A stretch of DNA of 64,000 nucleotides from the NCBI GenBank assembly GCA_029844215.1, contig CM056724.1:72993093-73057092 (forward strand). Direction: 5' to 3'. The notes under the pieces were generated by a model that saw only the letters and a list, made by a program, of their open reading frames with translations, did no database searches and was not told the origin of the DNA. Of this stretch, positions 45,473 through 59,019 are shown in pieces. A program made the position numbers and the translations under genes. Source of the stretch: Przewalskia tangutica (taxonomy: Eukaryota; Streptophyta; Magnoliopsida; Solanales; Solanaceae). Within the stretch, counting starts at the first letter, position 1. Each line of letters starts with the position of its first letter.

Positions 45473-48400
45473 TGTTATACCCGTAGTTCCGGGTATGTAT
45501 GCGAGGGCGCACGTGCGAGAATACGTGAAAGATTGGAAAGGAAGAAAGAGGCGATTTTTCCACGGAAAAGTTTCCGGTTTTGTGAAGGAAAAGGTTCGTT
45601 TATGGAATTGGATTCCTGATTTGGTATTCGGACTTCCGAATATTAGAGAATTATGGAATTTTATTTTGAAAATGGTCACGTGGGCCCACTGAGAAATTCT
45701 GGTTTGTGGGGCCCGCTTTGATTTTGAGATTTTGGCGTTTTGGATATTTTGGAAGACGAAATATTTTGAGCGAATCGGGGCGACACGTGTCACCCCATGT
45801 GGCACCTTTGGGCCGAAATATGTTTGTGCACAACACCTTGTTAGAGTCGTTTTCGACGAAACGTTTTCTGACTTTCGTAGGGAATTTCCGCTATGTCATT
45901 TAGTATTTTTGGATTTTTCCGAGAGACGAACATTTTGGACCAACGAGAGGCGGCACTGCACCCTCTCATTGGTGGGCAAAGTGGCGCACGTGGACGATTG
46001 GGAAGGCAAGTGGGAGATATTTTTGGTAGATATTTTGTGTGCAAGTTGGCTAGGTACACATGGGTGAATCTTGGCCCTACACTTGCCTAACACTTGGTGT
46101 AATCTTGGCCATTGGTTGGCTTTCACTTGACCTATAAATACCCTCCCTTGGAAGACTAATTCATTCACAATTTGCCTAAGTCTTGAAAGCTTCTTCCTTC
46201 CCTTAGTGGTGTCTTGGCGAGAGCCCTCCCTCCCCTTGGCCGAGAGTCCCCACAGTGGCAGCCGAGGGTAGACACCCCCTCCTTTGAGGTGCTAGTGGGT
46301 ACCCCCCAGCCTTGTTGCTTTCGTATAATACCCCCCCTTGTGGTATAGAAATACTCTCCAAGTATTGTTATAATGCCCAAATTACCTTAGCCTTATACCT
46401 TGTTGTATTCTACGGTTATACCTTTACGAAAGCCCGTAAATACTATTATACTTCCCATCTACAAAACCGAAACCCTAGGAAAATCTCCATAGTCCGTTGA
46501 GTATTGTGTAGAAGTTGGTTAGAACTTCTAAGGGTGGTTTAGAGCGGGTTGGGCGCTCGAGTTGGAGCTAAACGATTGCCCAGATCGACTTTATACTTGG
46601 ATAATTATGGGCTTATCGAGGTAATTATCTTGTCCCCTATTGTAATTGGATATTACATGTCAGGAGTATATAGTTGAAGTATACTATATATAGTCTCGAA
46701 TTGTAATTACATAGGATCTGACATGAGACTTGTGTAGTAGTACCGTGGAGTAGAATTGTACCGTTAGGGTTAGATGTATAACCCCTCGGTTGGCTTGGTA
46801 GCCACCGATAGAGAGAGATTTACGCTGTCATGGGGAAGTCTTTGCGAATTTTACGTAGAAGTTCTACGATGAGATCTAGATGTTAATAAGCGCCTTGTGG
46901 CCTTATAGGTGGAAGTACTACGTGTGGCGCGCTCTACTTGGCTTAAGGAGTAGCCGGCATTGAGGTACTGAGCATTTTGCTATTAGTCGATAATCGTCGC
47001 GGTATGTGAACCTCTTCCTATCTCTCTAGCATGATATGTGTAAACTATGTAGTGCGGTAGACGCATACGTGCTAAATGTGTTTGAGTGGTTTAAAACATA
47101 AAGTGTTATAACGCTTTACGGGAAGTTGGTTATAACGACTTTATGTTAGTAAGAAAATACATGTGGTTTTTAAAAGGTAATCGATTTGAACTATAAGCGG
47201 CTTGTTATATGGTAAGAAAGAACTTGAAGTATTTTCAAAAGATTTTGAATCATTTTGAAAGGAGAAGTAATACTTGGTGTTTGAAAACTTAAGAGTTATA
47301 CTAGCTTTATGGGAAGTTAGGTATAACGCTTAAGAATGCTTTCTTGATTTGAAATCGAATGTGTATCGACAAACCATCGCAGTTAATAAAAGGAAATGTT
47401 TTGAATAATTAAGTATTATGAAAACGAGAAACTTCCATCCGCATAGAAGCTAAGATGAGACAAAATGATATTTCCTAGATCATGGTCTGTAATAAGATTG
47501 TTATAAACAAGAATATCCTACTCACACATAAGGCTTATGTTTCTCGATTGTTTAAAAGAGAATTATATTCTTAAATGAATAAGACTATGAACTACGGAAC
47601 CTTTCTAAAATAAGAAACGTGAACATTTGAAATTAGGCAAACTTGACGTTTGGAAAATAATGTTGTTACTTGATTTTACAAAGGTAAGAGTTTTGGGTTT
47701 CTTAAAAGGATACCACTCTATTTTATACTACGTATTGTGTGACTTATGTGAAAGAAATGCATCTTTTTAAGATTTTAATGTGTGAAGTACTTTGGGGATA
47801 GATACAGAACTTGTTAGTAGAAAGTACCTTGTGTGAATAACTTGATTGTATTGGTTTGTGATAGCCTTGTAATACTTTCTTGTTGCCTTGATAAGTAAAC
47901 GTGTTAGGATGCTACGTGTGTTAGTATCTTGTGATGTTTGTGTAAGGGTTTCTTGATTTTGCTTATTAACTATCACCGTTATGATAGTATTGTGGCATTC
48001 ATCTCTTGAGATGATTCCGGGTTAAGCCGCCTCCGACGCGGGTAGACTCGGTGATGCAGGACCATGATTCGAGAATACCTCATGCGGGTCCCGGGGCCTA
48101 TGCGGAGCTACGAGAGTTCCGAGTTAGTGTCGTCCTTTACGGGCATGCGGTCTCGCGCCATGCGCGATCGCGAAGTCGTGACGATGCCGGAGTAGCTACC
48201 GATGCGGGAATACCTCATGCGGCCGATGAGATTGGCCTATGCGAGCTGCGGGAAGTTCCAGGACTAGACGCGACATTAGATCTGCGGGCAAGTGGCGGCC
48301 TTTGATCATGTGGCGGTTCAGACAGATCTTATGATACGATTTATGACCTTGTTGCTGTAGGTGTTAGTAGTCGGCTAGGCCTTCGTACTTACCCCGCATG

Positions 48401-49074
48401 CTTTATTAGGACACGTGGGACTGGTGTTCATATGTATTCCTTGGTGCTTGTATATCATAAATCGCCGGTGAGGAAGGTATTCCACGCACGATTGATGTTG
48501 TGGGCGTGAGACCCATTGTTAAATTGAGTGATGACTTGAGGTGTGAGTCCTCGACTTGACACGATCGCTATTTATGGTGAATCGTAGTTTGGTTATCATA
48601 CATGTCTCTGCTTTGTATAGACTACTATGATTTCATTTACTGATTTATCTTTAGTTTCACATAAATTTTTGTTATCGACCTCGGGCCGCGTTCATGCCGC
48701 AGTTGAGGTACATCGATCGTTGATCCTAGCTCGTGGTCACGATCAGCGTTTGGGAAGCTCCGTTTCTCGAGGCTTATCAGCCGTATAGTCCCGTCGTAGT
48801 AAGTGTTTACATTCGGGGTTTGGCGGGCCCCGTCCCGCCATTGTGGTCGTATCATTCTTAGAGGTCCGTAGTAATCTTGTTGTGGGGTTGGTAAAAGGAT
48901 TGCTGTTCATTTGTAAAAGAGTTGATGGTTATATATATGCCGAAAGGCAAGTTTTCTGATTATTGTTTTATATATTTCGTTATCTCATTTGTGGTTTTAT
49001 GTTCCGCTGATTACTCGATGTTGTGTCACTAGGGTGCTCGGTAAGGCACCGCCACGCCCGGTTCGGTCGTGACA
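45473..49074 (+). mobile_element. 3' LTR of element C (3602 bp)
   Basis: TGTTATACCCGTAG to GGTCGTGACA, partner of 39687-43300. After it the sequence resumes LTR E exactly where it broke off (atgccgcagttgaggtac). Confidence 0.92.
46132..46140 (+). promoter_or_regulatory. TATA box of C 3' LTR
   Basis: CTATAAATA about 660 nt into the LTR, same context as at 40345. Confidence 0.7.
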
Positions 49075-49452
49075 ATGCCGCAGTTGAGGTACACCGCCGT
49101 TGATCCTAGCTCTCGTGGTCACGCGTCGTTGGAAGCTCCGTTTCTCCGGAGGCTTATCAGTGGTATAGTCCCCTGTCGTAGTAGGTGCTTACATTCAGGG
49201 GTATGGCGGGGCCCTGTCCCGCCATTGTTGTCATGTCACTCTTAGAGGTCTGTAGTACTGTTGTAGGCAGAACTGTAAAAAGGGATGTAACTGTTCTAGT
49301 TGATATTTATGTATGCCGCAAGGCAACTTTCTTAGATTATTGTTTCATACTTCATGTCATTTCGTGTTATTGTTTTATATTCACGATTATTCGATGTTGT
49401 ATCACTAGGGTGCCCGGTAAGGCACGATCCACGCCCAGGTTCGGTCGTGACA
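49075..49452 (+). mobile_element. 5' LTR of element E, right part
   Basis: Continues LTR E after the C insertion and ends TTCGGTCGTGACA at 49452, followed by a PBS. It contains the full-strength GC hairpin (49203-49225). Confidence 0.85.
49203..49225 (+). other. GC-rich LTR hairpin, best copy
   Basis: ATGGCGGG and CCCGCCAT (8 bp) around a 7-nt loop GCCCTGT, about 230 nt before the LTR end. Related copies occur near 12614, 34979, 43047, 48820 and (inverted) 1905. Function unknown; RNA folding, 3'-end formation or protein binding are possible. Confidence 0.6.
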
Positions 49453-49456
49453 AAAG

Positions 49457-49468
49457 TGGTATCGAGCG
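49457..49468 (+). other. Primer-binding site of element E
   Basis: TGGTATCGAGCG, as in element C. The leader that follows is only 54 nt long before array G interrupts it. Confidence 0.8.
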
Positions 49469-49522
49469 ATTAATCCTCGAAAGTGTCTACGCAGTATCTA
49501 GTAGAGTCTTGATTATCGGTGT

Positions 49523-52500
49523 TGTCACGACCCGACTCGATCGCATCGTGCCCTACCCGGCACCCTTACTGTAAACATCGAGAAAATCAGCGGAACATAC
49601 ATGAAACTTATAAAATAAAAACAACGATAATAAAACAACAAAGTTAGCCGATAGGGCTACCTTCCCGAACGCATACATAAACGAAGTTGCCTCCTTTCCT
49701 TTACAACCGACCCACAAAATGTGACTACAGCACTTAAGAGTGTTAACATAACCATCGTATGGACAAGGCCCCGCCGTACCACTGAATATACATAGCCATG
49801 ACAACTCCGGAACATTGGAGCCATCTCAAAATGCTGAATCGGGATCCTAAGCTCGCGGATCCATAACTGTGTACCTAAACCTGCGGACATGAACGCAGCT
49901 TCGGCGGGGCCGATAACAAAAATCGAATATGGAACGAAATAACGTGACAAGAAAGATCATAACTGTACAAAAGAATGACAAGGACAAGTATAAAAATACA
50001 TACCAGATCCTGCCGTGTCATTACCACTTATGAACTTAATCGTACCTTATTACCCTTTCCATTCCCAATAAAAGTTATAGTCACATTCTTACGTACATTA
50101 TTTAGAAAAAGAATCATTAAGTTCATTACCATATAACTTACTTATCTTTCATAACATAGTCCGGCCCACTACGGAGGGACACATATACTACCCGGCCCAA
50201 TCTGGGACGCGATCAAGTCACACTAATATCAAAGCATGCCCGTGGAATCCCCCATCACTGTCGACAGCTATTAGTGTAAAATATAACCATGTGGCGCGCC
50301 CGTGGCATCCCACCTCACTGTCGGCGTACACATACACAATACATAAATATATCTCCTGCCCGTGGAATCCCACATCACTGTCGACAGCTATAAGTGTAAA
50401 ACATAACCATGGGTCTCACGCCCATAATACCAATCAAAACAGGTGGTATAGCGTCTTGGCTTGCCTCATTTATACTCTTACCGGAGGAGGTGGTAAGCGG
50501 GGTATAACATCTGGGCTTGCCCTCATTTATACTCTTACCTGGAGAAGGTGGTATAACGTCTGGGCTTGCCTCACTTATACTCTTACCCTATCTCAACCGT
50601 CCGACAATCAACACATAAAGGTGTGGTATGCGTCTTGGGGTTTACCCTCACTTATACTCTTACCCCGAGAAGGTGGTACAACGTCTTGGGCTTGCCTCAT
50701 TTATACTCTTACCCTATCTCAACCGACCATCAACAAGACATAAGCACTACCATGTCTTCTATAAAAATCCGGAATTTAACCTAAGTACTACAAGTAACTA
50801 AGCATACCCGTGGAATCCCACATCACCGCTTCAGACGTCCCAAGAACTTACAACAAGACATCCGACCCTTTCAACCGAGAGTCGCGACAACTTAAAAAAA
50901 CAAAATACTTGCACTCAAAGGCTATTACCAGACATATAGGCAAGTTCTCAATTAACCAAGCCAAAGTACTTATCAAGGCATACATAGAATAATTCTCTTT
51001 AACAAGTCAAAGTACTTATCAAGGCACACTTAGACAAAATTCTCAATTTATCAAGCCAAAGTACTACATAATACATTCTTTTATAAAAGACTCCTTTCTA
51101 TGTAAAGCTCCAAGATACTAACACCGTAGTATCAAGTCATATTCACCTTTCAAGACAAGTCACAATACCTTTTTAGAAATGCAAATACGCTTCTAAATCA
51201 AGTGACTTCTTTTATTAAAAAATCCTAAAGCAATTGGTACCTTTAAACCAATTTGCCGTTCCTTAATACAAGTTATTCCTTTGATTACTTTATTAGAGAA
51301 AACTATTCTCTTAACCTTCCATAAAGCCGTTATAACCAACTTCCCATAAAGCCGTTATAACCCTTTATGGTTTAGACTAACACGCCTTTTATAACCAAGC
51401 GATTTATACTTTCAAATCAATCCTCTTAACTTTCAAAATACTTCAAGTCTCTTAACTTTTAAGAAAACAAGTTTCAAAGTCTTAAAAGCTTCATACGTAA
51501 ACTCTTTTAAGATTAGTAACAAATCTTTGGTGCGTCGTGAATAAGTTATACTTATTTATAACGATCTTATTCAAGTAGCCATGATCTAGAAAATGTAATA
51601 CAATTTTGTCTTATCTTAGCTTCTATGCAGATGGAGGATTTCTACTTGTTTTAACATAATGGATTGTCATTACATTTTCCTTTATTAACGCCGCAGTTGG
51701 CTTGTTCGATACTTATTCTCATTTGTGCCGTAAATTAGCCAAATCAACTCGACTTTTCTTATTATAAAACCTTAGGCAATTGATGCCAGAAAATCAAGTT
51801 GCCTCTTTACATAGTCAAGTCATTTATCTTTCCATAAGGCAAATATAACTAACTTCCCATAAAGCCGTTATATTCACTTTATACCTTAGCCATAAACAAT
51901 TTCCTATCCAAGGGACTTATACGTTTAAAACGTGACAAGTATCACATACTTTAAAACTCTTCAAGTCCCTTAACTTTTAAAATCAACTTAAGACATCCTT
52001 ACTATTTTCAAAGAAGTGAGTTAATCTCCTAACCCACCCGACTTGGCATTACATAAAAAAAGTAAAGAATATCGTAGTCTCAGACGCTCACCGCATCACA
52101 TCGTGCAACTAGTCATGCTCAAAAGATAGGAAAAGTTCTACATAGAGTAAATCACATAACTACCTCTTAACTTCTAAGAGTAGAAGGAAACATGAAATGA
52201 TACCACAAGTATATTCCATACATAGGATCATGCCAAAGGAAGGAAGAGGTTCACATACCTCGCGACGATTATCGACACGTAGCAAAATGCTCCAAAGTAC
52301 TTCAACCTTGATAGCTATTCCACTCTCCCAAGTAGATACGCTATACTTAGTACTTCAACCTATAATGGTCACAATATGTCCATTAACCTCTTACTTCAAA
52401 CGTAGAATATTCTAAGTGCTAAGTCGCCAAATTCTACGGAAAATCGGACAAAGACTTCCTTTGTTTCTACTTACTTTGCCACCTTTTTCAAGGCCGAATA

Positions 52501-53645
52501 CAATAACCAAACAGCCCCAATTGGCTCACAATTTCTATAAGGTACTCCAATACAAATAAAAACTAAACAGCCCCAATTGGCTCACAATTTAGAAAGTAGT
52601 CCAATACAAATGAAAAACAAACTAAAAGTCCAACTTCGGCCACCTTGAGTTCAACCTTACCAATTCTTATCAAATTTCCATTTCAATCCAAATTGGTAGC
52701 ATAACACGATATCAAGTCGTATTTGATTATAATAACCATAATCTTTAAGTAAGTAACATGCGACGATTTTAGTAACGACTAAATTGTAATCCAACTTAAC
52801 ATGGCTTACATACATTTCGAATTTTCCAAGGCTACAATCAATCCATAATCCTTATAAACTTCAACACATATACTACATACTAGCAACATGTAAAGCTAAC
52901 AACAAAATAAATAATCTTGTAACACTTTCAAAGAACAAGATTATACCTCGACGATTCTTAATCCAAATTCCAATCCAAAGTCGCCCTTAGTAGTTTAGAA
53001 CCTCTCCAAGACACTTCAATCCACTTGTTGAGACCCTTAGAACAACACCAACAATTATCCTTCAAATCCCCAAACAAAACCTAGAAAGACCATTAGGTTT
53101 TCACTTTGCGACTATCCCGAAAACTCTCTGTTTCCGGATTTTTCTATTGAGATATGCTTACACTACCCTCAAGAACCTTGGTTTAAAGTGGGAATCAAAA
53201 GAACAAGGAACAAATTTTTCTTCTTTTCCTTAGTGGAACCCGAGAGCTCCCATGGAGTGGTCTTCAATTTTTGCAATTTTTCTAAGTGTAAAGCTCTCCC
53301 TCTACTAGTAGTAATATATAAAGCACCTAGGAGGGTTATGATATAAACACATGGATGGCTTAGATGTAGTCTTACATTAAAAATCAAGACTTATTGACCC
53401 TTGACTAGTCAACATTCTCATGCTACACATGCTTGCAAGACTAAGGTCCAATGACCCTCTTGCCCTTGCATTTTTCGACCAAGGCATCACATAAGGGGGG
53501 GTGACACGTGTCGCCCTCCCATTCGTTACAATAACACAATTTCCGACAATTCCATAATTTCCGATAAATTTTACAAGTCTCAAATCTTAACATCATGTTC
53601 TTACTTACGTTCTTACACCATGTCCTGTAAATACGGGGTGTAACA
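49523..53645 (-). mobile_element. LTR G1 of minus-strand tandem array (4123 bp)
   Basis: TGTCACGACCC (49523) to GGGGTGTAACA (53645). The left flank is GGTGT (49518-49522), inside the leader hairpin of E. It has purine tract and internal region on its right, so it serves as the array's terminal 3' LTR. TATA-like tatataaa at 53315-53322 and GACACGTGTC at 53503-53512 lie in U3. Plus-strand open frames with YSYP-type repeats come from the minisatellite and are not genes. Confidence 0.9.
50440..50735 (-). repeat. Minisatellite in LTR G1, repeated in G2 and G3
   Basis: Four to five units of 50-60 bp: ggtggtataacgtcttgggg, cttgcccctcatttatactc, ttaccctggagaag. The same array is at about 55784-56075 in G2 and 61150-61450 in G3. 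Two units are also seen inverted at 30300-30400 in the host LTR. Copy G1 has small losses inside the cttggggcttgcccct part. Confidence 0.85.
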
Positions 53646-54770
53646 TTCTTCCCCCCTTAGAAACATTCGTCCTCGAATGTTCTTTCGGAGTCAATCTTTA
53701 TAATTAGCGACATAGTTTCCTTTCACAACCCCGACATACTAATAATGCCACACATGGCCCTAATACCTCGCACACGCACATCCGTCCATCATAAGCCCAA
53801 AAGAGATTACCTTTTCGTACTTCCAACTCATACTAGCATACATACATACCTACAAATTCTGGCCTCTAATCTTTGGAGTCACTCTATAAGACAAAATACG
53901 ACCATTTTCCGGCTTTTACGACCTGGTTCCGGTGGAACGTGTCCACGAACCCGTAAAACAATTAACTAGACCAGGGCCTTGCACCCTCGTGACCCTGTCA
54001 CGTAGCGGAACTACTACCAACTGATCCCACTCCATTCCAGGCCATGGGGAGACCCGCAACAGGTCCTCAACCCGACTCAACGTCGCACTTAACTCTTATT
54101 CTTGGTCTATAATAAATCTTATTGCCAGAGAAAGCCTTATATACCTAAGGTCTCGGCAGTAATCAATATTCTTAGGCTCGCAATTTCCATGCTCCAAGCC
54201 TACCTTATCAATCCCCCAGTAAACGGGTACAAAAACTTCTCATAAAACCAAAACCATGTTGTCGATCACAACAACCATTACTTACTCTATACGGACCTCA
54301 TCCGTACAATTCTCTTAAGCCTACTACGCAGCTTAATCTATCAACATGACATTCCGTTAGGTTCCTTAACATGGCTTCTTAAGGGTCCACTACCCTATCA
54401 GACAGCTCATCCTTTCCCAATTATCTCAAAATAAAACACAAGACCTTGGCGAAAATTCATTTACTATTCCATGCCTTCCCGGTATCTAGTTAGTCTTTAC
54501 CAATTCCTGGTAAATCTAAAATTATTCTAGGCAACACGTGTCTGACCCTCATACATAACTCCGTATAGATGTATGTCACAATACCAACTATACTATAATC
54601 ATTACCAACCTGAATACGCAATCCACATAGTCATTCCCGGTCATCACGCTTTCTCGTGAAATGCAATCAACATAACTCGTTAGGGAGGGACGACCCTAAC
54701 AACACAGCTCTATCGCACGATCTCAGAGTGAGAAGAATGGAAACCAATCCTAAATGTCCTGCAGCCTCCT

Positions 54771-54804
54771 GATTATAGATGTGGTGCACAATACACCGAT
54801 AATC
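54771..54804 (-). other. Leader hairpin, array unit 1
   Basis: Minus strand: GATTAT, C, GGTGTA, loop TTGTGCAC, CACATC, T, ATAATC. The loop exposes GTGCAC; the inner stem has one G-T pair and an A-C mismatch at the loop end. Confidence 0.75.
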
Positions 54805-54847
54805 AAGACTCTACTAGACACGGCGCAGACACTTTCCGAGGACTAAT

Positions 54848-54859
54848 CGCTCGATACCA
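54848..54859 (-). other. Primer-binding site, array unit 1
   Basis: Minus strand TGGTATCGAGCG, 4 nt inside the LTR end at 54864. Confidence 0.8.
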
Positions 54860-54863
54860 CTTT

Positions 54864-57800
54864 TGTCACGACCAGGCTCGATCGCGATCGTGCCCTACCT
54901 GGGCACCCTTACAAGTAAACATCAGAGAAAATCAGCGGAACATACATGAAACTTATAAAATAAAAACAACAGTAATAAAACAACAAGTTAGCCGATAGGG
55001 CTACCTTCCTGAACGTACATACATAAACGAAGCAGTTGCCTCCTTTCCTTTACAAACTGACCCACAAAATGTGACTACTGCACTTCAAGAGTGTTAACAT
55101 AACCATCGTGCGGACAAGGCCCCGCCGCATCATCAATATACATAGCCATGACAACTCCGGAACATTGGAGCCATCTCAAAATGCTGAATCGGGATCCTAA
55201 GCTCGCGGATCCATAACTGTGTACCTAAACCTGCGGACATTTAACGCACTTCGGGCGGGTCGATAACAAAAGTGCCGAATATGGAATGTAAATAACGTGA
55301 CAAGAAATGATCATAATCAGACAAAAGAATGACAAGGACAAGTATAAAAATACATACCAGATCCTGCCGTGTCATTACCACTTATGAACTTAATCGTACC
55401 TTATTACCCTTTCCATTCCCAATAAAAGTTATAGTCACATTCTTACGTACATTATTTAGAAAAAGAATCATTAAGTTCATTACCATATAACTTACTTATC
55501 TTTCATAACATAGTCCGGCCCACTACGGAGGGACACATATACTACCCTACCAACTGACGCGATCAAGTCACACTAATATCAAAGCATGCCCGTGGAATCC
55601 CCATCACCGCGATACTATTAGTGTAAAATATAACCACGTGGCGCGCCCGTGGCATCCCACCTCACCGTTTGCGACACATACACAATACATAAATATATCT
55701 CCCGCCTGGAATCCCACATCACCGCCGATACTATAAGTGTAAAACATAACCATGGGTCTCACGCCCATAATACCAATCAAAACAGTGGTATAGCGTCTTG
55801 GGGCTTGCCTCATTTATACTCTTACCCGGAGGAGTGGTAAAGGGGTATAACGTCTTGGGGCTTGCCCCTCATTTATATTCTTACCCTGGAGAAGGTGGTA
55901 TAACGTCTTGGGGCTTGCCCCTCACTTATACTCTTACCCTATCTCAACCGTCCGACAATCAACACATAAAACAGGTGGTACAACGTCTTGGGGGTTTACC
56001 CCTCACTTATACTCTTACCCTGGAGAAGGTGGTACAACGTCTTGGGGCTTGCCCCTCATTTATACTCTTACCCTATCTCAACCGACCATCAACAAGACAT
56101 AAGCACTACCATGTCTTCTATAAAAATCCGGGAATTTAACCCAAGTACTACAAGTAACGGAAGCATACCCGTGGAATCCCACATCACTGTCGGTACGTCC
56201 CAGTAACTTACAACAAGACATCCGACCCTTCAACCGAGAGTCGCGACAACTTAAAAAAAAACAAAATACTTGCACTCAAAGGCTATTACCAGCACATATA
56301 GGCAAGTTCTCAATTAACCAAGCCAAAGTACTTATCAAGGCATACATAGAATAATTCTCTTTTAACAAGTCAAAGTACTTATCAAGGCACACTTAGACAA
56401 AATTCTCAATTTATCAAGCCAAAGTACTACATACGTACATTCTTTTATAAAAGACTCCTTTCTATGTAAAGCTCCAAGATACTAACACCCGTAGTATCAA
56501 GTCATATTCACCTTTCAAGACAAGTCACAATACCTTTTTTAGAAATGCAAATACCGGCTTCTAAATCAAGTGACTTCTTTTATTAAAAATCCTAAAGCAA
56601 TTGGTACCTTTAAACCAATTTGCCGTTCCTTAATACAAGTTATTCCTTTGATTACTTTATTAGAGAAAACTATTCTCTTAACCTTCCATAAAGCCGTTAT
56701 AACCAACTTCCCATAAAGCCGTTATAACCCTTTATGGTTTAGACTAACACGTTCCTTTTATAACCAAGCGATTTATACTTTCAAATCAATCCTCTTAACT
56801 TTCAAAATACTTCAAGTCTCTTAACTTTTAAGAAAACAAGTTTCAAAGTCTTAAAAGCTTCATACGTAAACTCTTTTAAGATTAGTAACAAATCTTTGGT
56901 GCGTCGTGAATAAGTTATACTTATTTATAACGATCTTATTCAAGTAGCCATGATCTAGAAAATGTAATACAATTTTGTCTTATCTTAGCTTCTATGCAGA
57001 TGGAGGATTTCTACTTGTTTTAACATAATGGATTGTCATTACATTTTCCTTTATTAACGCTGCAGTGGCTTGTTCGATACTTATTCTCATTTGTGCCGTA
57101 AATTAGCCAAATCAACTCGACTCCTTCTTATTATAAAACCTTAGGCAATTGATGCCGTAAAATCAAGTTGCCTCTTTACATAGTCAAGTCATTTATCTTT
57201 CCATAAGGCAAATATAACTAACTTCCCATAAAGCCGTTATATTCACTTTATACCTTAGCCATAAACAATTTCCTATCCAAGGGACTTATACGTTTAAAAC
57301 GGGACAAGTATCACATACTTTAAAACTCTTCAAGTCCCTTAACTTTTAAAATCAACTTAAGACATCCTTACTATTTTCAAAGAAGTGAGTTAATCTCCTA
57401 ACCCACCCGACTTGGCATTACATAAAACAAGTAAAGAATATCGTAGTCTTCAGACGCTCACCGTACCACATACGTGCAACTAGTCATGCTCAAAAGATAG
57501 GAAAAGTTCTACATAGAGTAAATCACATAACTACCTCTTAACTTCTAAGAGTAGAAGGAAACATGAAATGATACCACAAGTATATTCCATACATAGGATC
57601 ATGCCAAAGGAAGGAAGAGGTTCACATACCTCGCGACGATTATCGACACGTAGCAAAATGCTCCAAAGTACTTCAACCTTGATAGCTATTCCACTCTCCC
57701 AGTAGGATACGCTATACTTAGTACTTCAACCTATAATGGTCACAATATGTCCATTAACCTCTTACTTCAAACGTAGAATATTCTAAGTGCTAAGTCGCCA

Positions 57801-59019
57801 AATTCTACGGAAAATCGGACAGCACTTCCTTTGTTTCTACTTACTTTGCCACCTTTTCAAGGCGAATACAATAACCAAACAGCCCCAATTGGCTCACAAT
57901 TTCTATAAGGTACTCCAATACAAATAAAAACTAAATGCCCCAATTGGCTCACAATTTAGAAAGTAGTCCAATACAAATGAAAAACAAACTAAAAGTCCAA
58001 CTTCGGCCACCTTGAGTTCAACCTTACCAATTCTTATCAAATTTCCATTTCAATCCAAATTGGTAGCATAACACGATATCAAGTCGTATTTGATTATAAT
58101 AACCATAATCTTTAAGTAAGTAACATGCGACGATTTTAGTAACGACTAAATTGTAATCCAACTTAACATGGCTTACATACATTTCGAATTTTCCAAGGCT
58201 ACAATCAATCCATAATCCTTATAAACTTCAACACATATACTACATACTAGCAACATGTAAAGCTAATAACAAAATAAATAATCTTGTAACACTTTCAAAG
58301 AACAAGATTATACCTCACGATTCTTAATCCAAATTCCAATCCAAAGTCGCCCTTAGTAGTTTAGAACCTCTCCAAGACACTTCAATCCACTTGTTGAGAC
58401 CCTTAGAACAACACCAACAATTATCCTTCAAATCCCCAAACAAAACCTAGAAAGACCATTAGGTTTTCACTTTGCGACTATCCCGAAAACTCTCTTTTTC
58501 CGGGATTTTTCTATTGAGATATGCTTACACTACCCTCAAGAACCTTGGTTTAAAGTGGGGAATCAAAAGAACAAGGAACAAATTTTTCTCTTCTTTTCCT
58601 TAGTGGAACCCGAGAGCTCCCATGGAGTGGTCTTCAATTTTTGCAATTTTTCTAAGTGTAAAGCTCTCCCTCTACTAGTAGTAATATATAAAGCACCTAG
58701 GAGGGTTATGATATAAACACATGGATGGCTTAGATGTAGTCTTACATTAAAAATCAAGACTTATTGACCCCTTGACTAGTCAACATTCTCATGCTACACA
58801 TGCTTGCAAGACTGAGGTCCAATGACCCTCTTGCCCTTGCATTTTTCGACCAAGGCATCACATAAGGGGGGGTGACACGTGTCGCCCTCCCATTCGTTAC
58901 AATAACACAATTTCCGACAATTCCATAATTTCCGATAAATTTTACAAGTCTCAAATCTTAACACTTGCGGGTTCTTACTTACGTTCTTACACCATGTCCT
59001 GTAAATACGGGGTGTAACA
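54864..59019 (-). mobile_element. LTR G2, shared LTR of the array (4156 bp)
   Basis: PBS on its left and purine tract on its right (both complemented), so it belongs to two internal regions at once. Very nearly identical to G1 and G3. TATA-like at 58685-58692, GACACGTGTC at 58874-58883. Confidence 0.92.

Larger units (their letters stand above)
53646..54863 (-). mobile_element. Non-autonomous internal region, array unit 1 (1218 bp)
   Basis: From the complemented purine tract (ttcttccccccttag) to the PBS. No gag-pol motif. Nearly identical to 59020-60226 and clearly homologous to 518-1678. The 74-codon plus-strand frame at 53745-53969, identical in unit 2, is antisense and kept only because the units are recent copies. 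Confidence 0.85.

Noticed and set aside
53745..53969. 74-codon frame, identical at 59119-59343
   Set aside because: Identity reflects recent tandem duplication of the DNA. The frame is antisense to the element and its counterpart in X (611-823) is diverged without a coding pattern.
55798..56139. 113-codon frame with YSYP-type repeats (also 50291-50743, 61000-61278)
   Set aside because: Translation of the LTR minisatellite; repeats in all three frames, no independent support.
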